A stretch of DNA of 39,925 nucleotides from Bacillota bacterium (GTDB taxonomy: Bacteria > Bacillota > Bacilli > Paenibacillales > Paenibacillaceae): the NCBI GenBank assembly GCA_023386495.1, contig JAEWJS010000177.1, positions 1-39,925 on the forward strand, in the 5' to 3' direction. The notes under the pieces are model-generated. The model was not told where the DNA came from and did not search any database. It saw nothing but the letters and a program-made list of their open reading frames with translations. Numbering within the stretch: position 1 is the first letter of the stretch; each line of letters begins with the position of its first letter. The position numbers and the translations under genes were made by a program. Shown piece by piece: positions 7,276 through 14,577 of this stretch.

Positions 7276-7297
7276 AAAGCTCCCTTGCGGGAGCTTT
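7276..7297 (-). terminator. Terminator of glnA
   Basis: AAAGCTCCC / GGGAGCTTT with a 4-base loop. The T-run (TTTTTCTTTG) is present only on the minus strand, so it serves the glutamine synthetase gene primarily and thpR weakly. Confidence 0.85.
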
Positions 7298-7320
7298 GGT
7301 CATGGATAAGTCCAATACGA

Positions 7321-8745
7321 TTAGCAGTCGTAGTAAAGGCTGTACTCGTGCGGATGAATGCGGATCGATACGGCCTTCGCTTCGCCGCGCTTCACGGCAA
7401 CATAGTTGTCGATGAAGTCTTGCGTGAATACGCCGCCTTCCGTCAGGAACTCGCTGTCTGCTTCCAGAGCGTCGAGTGCTTCGTCCAGCGTGCCCGGAAC
7501 GCTACGGATCTCGCTCTTCTCTGCATCGGACAGGTCATAGATGTTCTTGTCGAACGGACCGTAGCCGAGTGCTTTTGGATCAAGCTTGCGCTTGATGCCG
7601 TCCAGACCGGCCAGCAGCATGGCTGCGAATGCCAGGTACGGGTTAGCCGTGGAGTCTGGTGTACGGAATTCGATCCGGCAGCCCTTCGGCGTAACCGCCG
7701 CGACCGGAATACGTACTGCAGCGGAACGGTTGCCCTTGGAGAACACGAGGTTAACCGGTGCTTCATAGCCTGGAACCAGACGCTTGAACGAGTTCGTCGA
7801 CGGGTTCGTCAGCGCGATCAGGGCCGGCGCGTGGAACAGAATGCCGCCGATGTAGTGCAGTGCCATCTCGCTCAGGTTAGCATAGGCGCCCTTCTCATAG
7901 AACAGCGGGGAATCGCCGTTGAAGATCGATTGGTGTACGTGCATGCCGCTGCCGTTGTCGCCGAAGAGCGGCTTCGGCATGAACGTTGCCGTCTTGCCAT
8001 ACTGGCGGGCCGTGTTATGAATGATGTATTTGTACTTCATCAGGTTGTCGGCTGTCTTCGTCAGCGTGTCGAAGCGGAAGTTGATTTCGCCTTGACCTGC
8101 CGTCGCGACTTCGTGGTGGTGACGCTCAACGCGCAGACCTGCTTCTTGCATCAAGCGAACCATCTCGGAACGAATATCTTGCTGCGTATCGATCGGTTGG
8201 ACCGGCACATAGCCGCCCTTCGTGCGAATCTTGAAGCCGAGGTTGCCGCCTTCTTCCTTGCGGCCGCTATTCCAGCCCGCCTCTTCGGAATCGACCGAGT
8301 AGAAGGACGTATTCATGCCGCTCTCGTAACGCACGTCGTCGAAGATGAAGAATTCGGATTCCGGCGCGAAGAATGCTGCCGTGCCTACGCCGGACTTCTG
8401 CAGGAACTCTTCTGCCTTCTGCGCGATGCTGCGCGGGTCGCGCTCATAACGCTCGCCGTCAGGCGTAAAGATGTTACACATGATCAGCAGTGTCGGGTGG
8501 TCCGTGAAAGGATCGATATAAGCCGTCTCTGCATCCGGCATCATGACCATATCGGATTCTTCGATGCCGCGGAAGCCATGAATCGAAGAACCGTCGAATG
8601 CGACGCCGTTCACGAATGTATCCGCATCAACTTCGGTTGCGGGCAGCGTGATATGATGCGCGCGCCCTGCGAGATCCACGAAGCGGAAATCTACGAACTG
8701 GATGTTATTCTCCTTGATTTGGTCCAAAACCTTTTGAACTGCCAT
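7321..8745 (-). CDS. glnA: Glutamine synthetase, type I (I-beta-like, long form)
   Basis: A 474-residue enzyme condensing glutamate and ammonia to glutamine with ATP. Seen: the N-terminal domain with VAFDGSSIHGF, metal-binding glutamates in FAPESEFFIFD, GQGEINFRF, the ATP-site KPLFGDNGSGMHVHQS, and NRSAAVRIP / RIEFRTPDSTANPYLA. It is about 30 residues longer than the 444-residue GlnA of B. subtilis. The extra C-terminal segment NIYDLSDAEKSEI aligns with the E. coli adenylylation loop (NLYDLPPEE), with the tyrosine kept. This is the I-beta architecture. GGAGG lies 8 bases before ATG. GlnR-type operators upstream point to nitrogen control. Neighbour aroF is transcribed separately. Confidence 0.95.
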   Translation of the reverse strand: MAVQKVLDQIKENNIQFVDFRFVDLAGRAHHITLPATEVDADTFVNGVAFDGSSIHGFRGIEESDMVMMPDAETAYIDPFTDHPTLLIMCNIFTPDGERYERDPRSIAQKAEEFLQKSGVGTAAFFAPESEFFIFDDVRYESGMNTSFYSVDSEEAGWNSGRKEEGGNLGFKIRTKGGYVPVQPIDTQQDIRSEMVRLMQEAGLRVERHHHEVATAGQGEINFRFDTLTKTADNLMKYKYIIHNTARQYGKTATFMPKPLFGDNGSGMHVHQSIFNGDSPLFYEKGAYANLSEMALHYIGGILFHAPALIALTNPSTNSFKRLVPGYEAPVNLVFSKGNRSAAVRIPVAAVTPKGCRIEFRTPDSTANPYLAFAAMLLAGLDGIKRKLDPKALGYGPFDKNIYDLSDAEKSEIRSVPGTLDEALDALEADSEFLTEGGVFTQDFIDNYVAVKRGEAKAVSIRIHPHEYSLYYDC

Positions 8746-8822
8746 GAGTAATTTCCTCCATTTCCGAACATTAAGAGTAGTATGGAAGCCGAACGTTCCA
8801 CTTTTCTTTCTAGCTTGTCGTT

Positions 8823-8898
8823 ATTATAAAAAACCATAGCTGACACCGTCAATATGTATGTAAGGTATTTTTTTTGATTCATGTCAGGTATGCTGACA
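8823..8898 (-). promoter_or_regulatory. glnA promoter with GlnR/TnrA-type operators
   Basis: On the minus strand TTGACG (8847-8852) and TATAAT (8823-8828) are 18 bases apart. Upstream, 8882-8898 is TGTCA-N7-TGACA, a perfect match to the GlnR/TnrA site TGTNA-N7-TNACA. A second, half-conserved site (TGTCA at 8841-8845) lies inside the promoter spacer. An upstream site plus one overlapping the promoter is the known arrangement at B. subtilis glnRA. Confidence 0.85.
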
Positions 8899-8947
8899 TT
8901 TTCGGACGTTTGTTCACATTTTATTCAAAAACATGTGCCGCAACAGC

Positions 8948-8990
8948 AAAAAGCCCTGATCGGGAGAAGGCTAACTCCCGGGTCAGGGCC
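8948..8990 (-). terminator. Terminator of aroF
   Basis: On the minus strand GCCCTGACCCGGGAG pairs with CTCCCGATCAGGGC, followed by TTTTTGC. Confidence 0.9.
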
Positions 8991-9033
8991 GGCGTGCATA
9001 CAAGCTATGAGGATTTCCGAACGTTCATGATTC

Positions 9034-10095
9034 CTATTTCACCCAAGTCGCGAACGCTTCCTGAGGTGCCTTCTCCGTGCCGAACTTCCTGCCGACAAGC
9101 TCGCCAAGCTTCTCGAGATCCTTCAGCAGCGCGGCGAACTGGTCCGGGAATAGCGATTGCACGCCGTCTCCCGTCGACGAATTGTCCGGGTCCGTATGCA
9201 TTTCGATGATGAGGCCGTTGGCGCCTGCTGCCACGGAAGCTTTGGCCATCGGCTCCACCAGCTCGCGCCTCCCCGTTCCATGGCTCGGATCGGAGATGAC
9301 CGGCAGATGGCTGAGCGATTGCAATACCGGAATGGCCGCGAGGTCGAGCGTGTTCCGCGTGTACGTCTCGAACGTGCGGATGCCCCGCTCGCAGAGCATG
9401 ACATTCGGGTTGCCGCCTGCCAGAATGTACTCGGCCGCGTTCAGGAACTCGTCATACGTCGCGCTGAAGCCACGCTTGAGCAATACGGGCGTCTGAATCG
9501 TTCCCAGCTTGCGAAGCAGGTCAAAGTTCTGCATGTTGCGCGTCCCTACCTGCAGAATATCCGCATGCTCGGCGCACACGTCCACATACTCCGGCGTCAT
9601 GACCTCCGTAATCGTCAAGAGCCCATGCTTCTTGCCTGCCTCGGCCATCATGACGAGCCCTTCGACGCCGATGCCTTGGAAGCTGTAAGGTCCGGTACGG
9701 GGCTTGAATGCGCCGCCGCGCAGCACTTGCCCCCCTGCCGCCTTCACCAGCCGGGCGATCTCGTCGATTTGCTCCGGCGATTCGACCGCGCAAGGGCCGC
9801 CCATGACGACCAGGTTGTCGCCGCCGATCTTCACGCCCTTAATGTCAATCACCGTATCGTCAGGGTGGAAGTCCCGGCTGGCCAGCTTATAGGACTTGGA
9901 AATTTTGATGACATTCTCCACGCCGCGCATGGAGCGCAGATGCTCCGACAACGTCGGCTCCGCCTTGCCGATAATGCCGATTACGGTACGGTCCGTACCG
10001 CGCGAGACATGGGCTTGCACACCCGTACGTTCGATATGCTGGACGATCTCCTGAATCCGTTCCTCTTGGACATCCGGTTTCGTAATCACGATCAT
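9034..10095 (-). CDS. aroF: 3-deoxy-7-phosphoheptulonate synthase (DAHP synthase, type I-beta)
   Basis: A 353-residue enzyme condensing phosphoenolpyruvate and erythrose 4-phosphate, the first step of aromatic amino acid synthesis. Residues 1-70 form the ferredoxin-like regulatory domain of Thermotoga-type DAHP synthases (IVITKPDVQEERIQEIVQ). The barrel follows, with VVMGGPCAVES, RGGAFKPRTGPYSFQG, QVGTRNMQNF, LLKRG, CERGIRTFE, SDPSHGTGRR and GLIIEMHTDPDN. No chorismate mutase domain is fused. ATG with AAGGGG upstream. A clear promoter lies at 10165-10194, and no attenuator or T-box is visible in the 70-base leader. Confidence 0.95.
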   Translation of the reverse strand: MIVITKPDVQEERIQEIVQHIERTGVQAHVSRGTDRTVIGIIGKAEPTLSEHLRSMRGVENVIKISKSYKLASRDFHPDDTVIDIKGVKIGGDNLVVMGGPCAVESPEQIDEIARLVKAAGGQVLRGGAFKPRTGPYSFQGIGVEGLVMMAEAGKKHGLLTITEVMTPEYVDVCAEHADILQVGTRNMQNFDLLRKLGTIQTPVLLKRGFSATYDEFLNAAEYILAGGNPNVMLCERGIRTFETYTRNTLDLAAIPVLQSLSHLPVISDPSHGTGRRELVEPMAKASVAAGANGLIIEMHTDPDNSSTGDGVQSLFPDQFAALLKDLEKLGELVGRKFGTEKAPQEAFATWVK

Positions 10096-10164
10096 ATTCT
10101 TTTCCCCTTTCGCACTTCAACGCTTATACGCTTTTAAGCTTTTATGCTTTTAATCGCTAAAGCA

Positions 10165-10194
10165 ATTGTAGCCGAGAGGAAGGTTTTCCGTCAA
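10165..10194 (-). promoter_or_regulatory. aroF promoter
   Basis: On the minus strand TTGACG (10189-10194), 18 bases, then TACAAT (10165-10170). The leader to the start codon is about 65 bases and A/T-rich. Confidence 0.75.
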
Positions 10195-10249
10195 GAGCAT
10201 ATTCGTAAAGTCAGCATAGCATTCAATAATTAGTAACCACTTAATGTGT

Positions 10250-10690
10250 TGGTTGGCGCTGCTGATTGGTGGTTGGGTGTGACGGTTGATGGTTGATGAC
10301 TGGTGCTCGTTGGCGGTGACGGTTGATGGTTGCTACTGCTGATTGGCAATGTGGTGGCGGCAGTTGGTTCTACTGGCTGGCGGTGGCAGTTATTACTAAT
10401 ACTGGTTGGAGGTGGACGGTACTCACTGGCGGTTGAGGATTGGTGCTGTTGGTTGGCGGTGGAGATGATAGGTGCTGCAGATTGGCGATGTGGCGGCGGC
10501 TGCTTTCTCTTGCTAGTTTGCGGTGACGGTTGATGATTGGTGCAGTTCGTTGGCGGTGAGGTGATGGTTGATGGCTGGTGCTGCTGATTGGTGGTTGACG
10601 GTGGCGGAGTTGGTTCTACTGGCTGGCGGTTGATGATTGCTACTGTTGGTGGCGGTTGAGGATTGGCGGTTGAGGATTGGTGCTGATGAA
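10250..10690. repeat. TG-rich degenerate repeat region
   Basis: About 440 bases in which the plus strand is nearly all T, G and A, built from diverged words such as TTGGCGGTGACGGTTGATG, TGCTGATTGG and GTTGGTTCTACTGGCTGGCGG. The last word occurs at 10363 and 10609, and other words recur at 207-246 bases, so there is a higher-order repeat of roughly 240 bases. Open frames on both strands here have no ribosome binding site and follow the repeat, so I call it non-coding. Confidence 0.7.
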
Positions 10691-10703
10691 GTCAGATTGA
10701 ACG

Positions 10704-10874
10704 TGTACGAAATATCGTACAGAATTCCGCCACAGAGGCCGAATGGCTCAGTTTTGTACGAATAATCGTACAAATACGCTGCTCAAGGGCCAGATTGGCT
10801 GAACGTGTACGAAATATCGTACAGAATTCCGCCACAGAGGTCAAACGGCTAAGTTTTGTACGAATAATCGTACA
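10704..10874. repeat. Palindrome array 4: TGTACGA-N4-TCGTACA, exact 51-base period
   Basis: Four perfect 18-base hairpins (7-base arms TGTACGA / TCGTACA, centre AATA or ATAA) start at 10704, 10755, 10806 and 10857, exactly 51 apart. The 33-base spacers are related to each other and strongly alike in alternate positions, so the array grew by tandem duplication (51, then 102 bases). A GGCCC/GGGCC hairpin follows at 10902-10914. Confidence 0.85.
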
Positions 10875-11010
10875 AACCCGCTAACCAGAGGCCCTTTGGG
10901 CCAGGCCACAGAGCCCCTCGGCCCCCATCTAGGCAGCGGGTGTCGGCGGCATCGCTATTGACGGTTCCTCGATAATCGGAGCCTCTAGGATATCGCCCAT
11001 TTCACCCCTT

Positions 11011-11037
11011 AATAAACAAGCGGCCCTATTGGGCCGC
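11011..11037 (-). terminator. Terminator of the ispH transcript
   Basis: Minus strand GCGGCCC-AATA-GGGCCGC followed by TTGTTTATT, about 30 bases after the ispH stop. Confidence 0.85.
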
Positions 11038-11068
11038 ATAAGCTACTCACCATATATCGCCAGTCTGC

Positions 11069-12019
11069 TTAAGTCGCCGACTTCTCGCGCACCGTCGGCA
11101 GCAGCTTATTCATGTTCACCGTGCGCCGCACTTCCCAAGTGGCCGGATCGGCTGGATCGTACTGCTCCAGATACGATATCACTTCCTTCGTGATCGGCGT
11201 CGGCGTCGATGCGCCTGACGTGACCGCCACCCGGCTGATGCCCTCGAGCCACTCGCGCTTGATCTCTGTGACGTCCGCTACGCGGTATGCCGTCACGCCC
11301 GAGATCTCCTCGGACACCTGTGCCAGCCGGTTCGAGTTGTTGCTGCGCGGGTCGCCGACGACGATGCACAGCTCCGCTTGTCCCGCTTGCTTAGCGACGG
11401 CCTCCTGCCGAACCTGCGTTGCCATGCAGATCTCGTTATGGACCTCCGCGTCCGGATAACGCTTCACCAGCTCCGCAATAAGGTGCCGAATATCCCACTG
11501 CGACATGGTCGTCTGGTTCGTAATGATAATATCGCGCGCCTGCACGTTCAGCGCCGCGATCTCCTCTTCCTTCTCGATGAGGTGCACCTTGCCCGGCGCG
11601 ATGCCTACTGCCCCTTCGGGCTCCGGATGGCCCTTCTTGCCGATATAGATGACCTCGTACCCTTCCGCTACTTTATCGCGGATCAGGTCATGCGTCCGGG
11701 TAACGTCGGGACAGGTCGCGTCCACGACCGTCAGCCCCTTCTCCTTCGCCTTGCGGCGCACCTCCGGCGATACGCCGTGTGCCGTAAGGATGATCGTGCC
11801 GGATTCGATCTTGTCGAGTATTTCGAGCCGGTTCTCGCCGTCCAGCGTAATCACGCCTTCTTGTTCGAACGCCTCGGTTACATGCTTGTTATGAACGATC
11901 ATGCCGAGAATATAGATCGGGCGCGGCAGCTCCAGATTCTTGGCTGTTTGCAGCGCAAGCACCATTGCATCCACGACACCGTAACAATAGCCGCGCGGGG
12001 AAATTTTGACCACTTCCAC
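11069..12019 (-). CDS. ispH: 4-hydroxy-3-methylbut-2-enyl diphosphate reductase
   Basis: A 316-residue iron-sulfur enzyme, the last step of the non-mevalonate isoprenoid pathway, yielding IPP and DMAPP. The three cluster cysteines are in GYCYGV (Cys12), DATCPDV and NEICMATQ. Also seen are GMIVHNKHV, TAHGVSPE and TSGASTPTPI. The start is GTG at 12019, giving MEVVKISPRGYCYGVV, in register with B. subtilis IspH (MDVIKISPRGYCYGVV). GGGTGG is a weak ribosome binding site 4 bases upstream, and GTG at 12031 is a less likely alternative. It begins 23 bases after the histidine kinase stop, so it is probably co-transcribed with the two-component genes. Confidence 0.94.
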   Translation of the reverse strand: MEVVKISPRGYCYGVVDAMVLALQTAKNLELPRPIYILGMIVHNKHVTEAFEQEGVITLDGENRLEILDKIESGTIILTAHGVSPEVRRKAKEKGLTVVDATCPDVTRTHDLIRDKVAEGYEVIYIGKKGHPEPEGAVGIAPGKVHLIEKEEEIAALNVQARDIIITNQTTMSQWDIRHLIAELVKRYPDAEVHNEICMATQVRQEAVAKQAGQAELCIVVGDPRSNNSNRLAQVSEEISGVTAYRVADVTEIKREWLEGISRVAVTSGASTPTPITKEVISYLEQYDPADPATWEVRRTVNMNKLLPTVREKSAT

Positions 12020-12042
12020 CTTGCCACCCACTTTCCGACGGG

Positions 12043-13584
12043 CTAGTCTTCGCGAACGTCCGTCTCTTCTAGTATAACGGAATCCAACGGCTGTGGGAAG
12101 AATACCGGCAGCCACACCAGGAACGTCGAGCCTTCGCCTTCCCGCGTCTCGACCTCGACCGATCCGCGATGCTCATCGATAATCCATTTGGCGATCGACA
12201 AGCCCAGGCCCGTGCCCGCCGTCTTGCCCCGCGATACATCCGCCCGGTAGAACCGTTCGAAAATATGTGGAATCTCCTCGCTGTTAAGGCCGATGCCCGT
12301 ATCCCGGATCATCAGGCCGGCTTGCCCGTCCTGGACGCGAGCCCGCAGCTCGACTTGCCCTTCCGGCGTGTACTTGAATGCATTCTCGATGAAAATAAAC
12401 AGCAATTGCCGCAAATAGTCGCTATTGCCTTCCACGACGACGCCTTCAAGCGGAGCGAGATCCCCTACGATCCATTCCGCCTTCCGCGGCAAATGCTGCG
12501 CGCGCCGTGCGACCTCCTCCACGAGCGGAAGCAGCGTGACTGGCTCCTTATCCATCACGTAACCTGCATCGGCCCGTGCGAGCGAGAGCATGTCGGCCAC
12601 CAGCCGGCTCATGCGCTTCGCCTCCTCCGAGATGTCCTTCATCGCCTCGACCGACAGCGCCGCCCGCTTCTCGTCGAGCACGAGTCCGCCGCCGTCCGCT
12701 CCCCCAGTCTCCGACGCCAGGCTGCCGCTCTCGAGCGCTGTCGGCTGCGTGCCCGTAAGCCACATTTTCTCCAGCAGGTCGACATTGCCCCGAATCGTTG
12801 TCAGCGGCGTCCGCAGCTCATGCGACGCATCCGACACGAACCTGCGCTGCGCGCGATACGCCTCATCCAGCTCATTATAGGTCGTCTCCAAGCGCTCGAG
12901 CATGCCGTTCAGCGTGTCCGTCAGCCGGCCCATCTCGTCGTTCGGCCCGCCCCGAGGGATGCGTACGGCGAGGTTCGAACCGTTCTCGATCTGATTGGTC
13001 GCGCGTATGACGTCTTCGATCGGCCGCAGCGCCTTGCGTGCCAAGAACAGCCCGATCGTGGAAGCGATGAAGATCGCCATGACCGTGCTGAAAATCATGA
13101 TCGTGCGCAGGCCCTTCATGAATCGTTCTTCTTCGGTCGTATTGGAGAAAATCTGCAGCAGCCCGACGACGCGATCGCTCTCCTCGATGCGGTAAGGCAC
13201 TTGATAGGCGAGAAAATGATAACCGTTCAGCGTATATTCGGCGTAACCCGTTTTGGTTGGCGCGTTCTTCTTCGGGTAAGGAAAATCGACGCGATTGCCT
13301 TCCTTGTCCATCACCGTCGACGTTTTCACTTCGCCCGTCACGTAGTTCACGAGCTGGACATAGACGCCTTCGTAGCCGATGCGTCCGCTCAGGTCGAGCT
13401 GAAAATTATTGAAGAAGTCGAAAGAGGCATTGACTTCTAACCGGTTGAACTGGCTGCGCAGCTCCTGCCGGGTTCCGTCGTATGTGTTGAAGTTAACGAA
13501 CAGATAGATGCCTGAGCCCAGCGCAACCATCGCAAAGGCCAACAGGCCCGAATACCACAGCGTAAGCCGCAGACGAATGGACAT
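12043..13584 (-). CDS. Sensor histidine kinase (HAMP, HisKA, HATPase)
   Basis: A 513-residue membrane kinase. TM1 spans about residues 8-30 and TM2 about 160-182, with an extracytoplasmic domain of about 125 residues between. HAMP follows (about 183-240), then the dimerisation helix with His255 in SDASHELRTPLTTIRG. There is an unusual Gly/Ser/Glu-rich insertion of about 30 residues between the two DHp helices (around residues 277-305). The ATP domain has N-box IENAFKY, DTGIGL and GTGLGLSIAKW. Its ATG overlaps the stop of the response regulator gene by one base (ATGA), so the two are translationally coupled. The HtrA gene lies upstream, suggesting a CssS-like role in envelope stress. That is context only. 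Confidence 0.9.
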   Translation of the reverse strand: MSIRLRLTLWYSGLLAFAMVALGSGIYLFVNFNTYDGTRQELRSQFNRLEVNASFDFFNNFQLDLSGRIGYEGVYVQLVNYVTGEVKTSTVMDKEGNRVDFPYPKKNAPTKTGYAEYTLNGYHFLAYQVPYRIEESDRVVGLLQIFSNTTEEERFMKGLRTIMIFSTVMAIFIASTIGLFLARKALRPIEDVIRATNQIENGSNLAVRIPRGGPNDEMGRLTDTLNGMLERLETTYNELDEAYRAQRRFVSDASHELRTPLTTIRGNVDLLEKMWLTGTQPTALESGSLASETGGADGGGLVLDEKRAALSVEAMKDISEEAKRMSRLVADMLSLARADAGYVMDKEPVTLLPLVEEVARRAQHLPRKAEWIVGDLAPLEGVVVEGNSDYLRQLLFIFIENAFKYTPEGQVELRARVQDGQAGLMIRDTGIGLNSEEIPHIFERFYRADVSRGKTAGTGLGLSIAKWIIDEHRGSVEVETREGEGSTFLVWLPVFFPQPLDSVILEETDVRED

Positions 13585-14276
13585 CAGCCGTTCTCCCCTT
13601 TAAGCACATAGCCCGTTCCGCGAACGGTCTGAATGAGCCGCTTCGCGCCGCCCTCCTCCATCTTCTGGCGGAGCATCGCGATATAGACCTCCAACACATT
13701 CGACTCGCCGCTGTAATCGTAACCCCAGATTTTCTCCATGATCGTCTCGCGCGTCAGCACGCGCCGGGGATTCTGCATGAACAGGTGCAAGAGGTCGAAC
13801 TCCTTGCTCGTCAGGTCGAATACGCGTCCGGCGCGAATGGCCTCCCGTGAATCGAGGTCCAGCGCCAAGTCGTCGAAGGATAGCCGGTTCGAGCCGCTGT
13901 CCGCCTTATCCACTTTGCGGCGCAGCAGCGCGCGGACGCGCGCGAGCAGCTCCTCCAGGGCGAACGGCTTCACCAAGTAGTCGTCCGCTCCAATATCTAG
14001 GCCCTTGACACGATCCTTCACCTCGTCCTTGGCCGTCAACATGAGCACGGGCACCTCGCTGCCGCTCTCGCGGATGCGGCGGCATACCTCCCAGCCGTCG
14101 ACATGCGGCATCATGACATCCAAGATGACCAGATCCGGCTCGCCGCCAAGCAATGCCTTCAGCCCCTCCAGCCCGTCGTTCGCCGTTGTGACCTCGTAAC
14201 CCTCGAACGCCAAGCTTCGCCTTAAGAGCGATGTGATTTTATCGTCGTCGTCCACGACCAGAATGTGCTGCCTCAC
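13584..14276 (-). CDS. OmpR-family response regulator paired with the downstream kinase
   Basis: A 230-residue response regulator. Receiver: Asp9-Asp10, phosphoacceptor Asp53 in LVILDVMMPHVDG, Lys in LVKPFALEELLARV. The output winged helix has LTSKEFDLLHLFM and the C-terminal IQTVRGTGYVLKGE. Start GTG, with GGAAGGGG about 9 bases upstream. It shares ATGA with the kinase gene. Upstream lie a terminator (14320-14359), element copy C and the htrA gene in the same direction. Three TTTAA words at 11-base spacing in front of htrA would suit a regulator of this family, and a CssR-like circuit is a reasonable hypothesis. Confidence 0.92.
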   Translation of the reverse strand: MRQHILVVDDDDKITSLLRRSLAFEGYEVTTANDGLEGLKALLGGEPDLVILDVMMPHVDGWEVCRRIRESGSEVPVLMLTAKDEVKDRVKGLDIGADDYLVKPFALEELLARVRALLRRKVDKADSGSNRLSFDDLALDLDSREAIRAGRVFDLTSKEFDLLHLFMQNPRRVLTRETIMEKIWGYDYSGESNVLEVYIAMLRQKMEEGGAKRLIQTVRGTGYVLKGENG

Positions 14277-14319
14277 GTCTCTATCCCCTTCCAGCTTCCC
14301 TCTGTCCCTCTATTCTAGC

Positions 14320-14359
14320 AAAAAAGAGCGCGGACCGGCTGTCCGCCTGTCCGCACTCT
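14320..14359 (-). terminator. Terminator of the htrA transcript
   Basis: Minus strand AGTGCGGAC .. GTCCGCGCT with a 13-base loop, followed by TTTTTTGC. It lies beyond element copy C, so the htrA 3' untranslated region is about 220 bases and contains that element. Confidence 0.85.
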
Positions 14360-14388
14360 GCCGACTGCATTATATTCCTTGTCCTAAA

Positions 14389-14577
14389 GACCGCTTGTCA
14401 GAACCGAGAAGGTTGGACGATAGTAGAAAATGAGGAGCGGAGCTCCAGCGTTTCTGTAAGAAACGCAGCTTCGGAAGCATACGCTCGCAGACCTACGTGA
14501 GCACCGGAATTTTCGCTAGCGTCCAAGATTCGACGTCGAATAAGCTTCGAAGCATTACATCGTTATCACAAGCGGTC
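14389..14577 (+). repeat. Covarying palindromic element, copy C (long form, 189 bases)
   Basis: Ends are GACCGCTTGT / ACAAGCGGTC, a perfect 10-base inverted repeat. Inner helices are AAC / GTT (where the other copies have CGC / GCG), TTGGACG / CGTCCAA, TAG / CTA (others TGG / CCA) and GAAAAT (14426-14431) / ATTTTC (14509-14514). An apical hairpin GCGTTTC-TGTAA-GAAACGC is present. Forward on the plus strand, antisense to htrA. The element ends directly against the htrA stop codon (14578). Confidence 0.92.

Noticed and set aside
7153..8751. 532-codon open frame on the plus strand
   Set aside because: Antisense to glnA, with no ribosome binding site and no recognisable protein features.
10929..11000. 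23-codon ORF on the minus strand (MGDILEAPIIEEPS...) with AAGGGGTG before ATG
   Set aside because: It lies just after the ispH terminator, the ribosome binding site is too close to the start, and nothing supports a promoter. Possible, but not strong enough to list as a gene.
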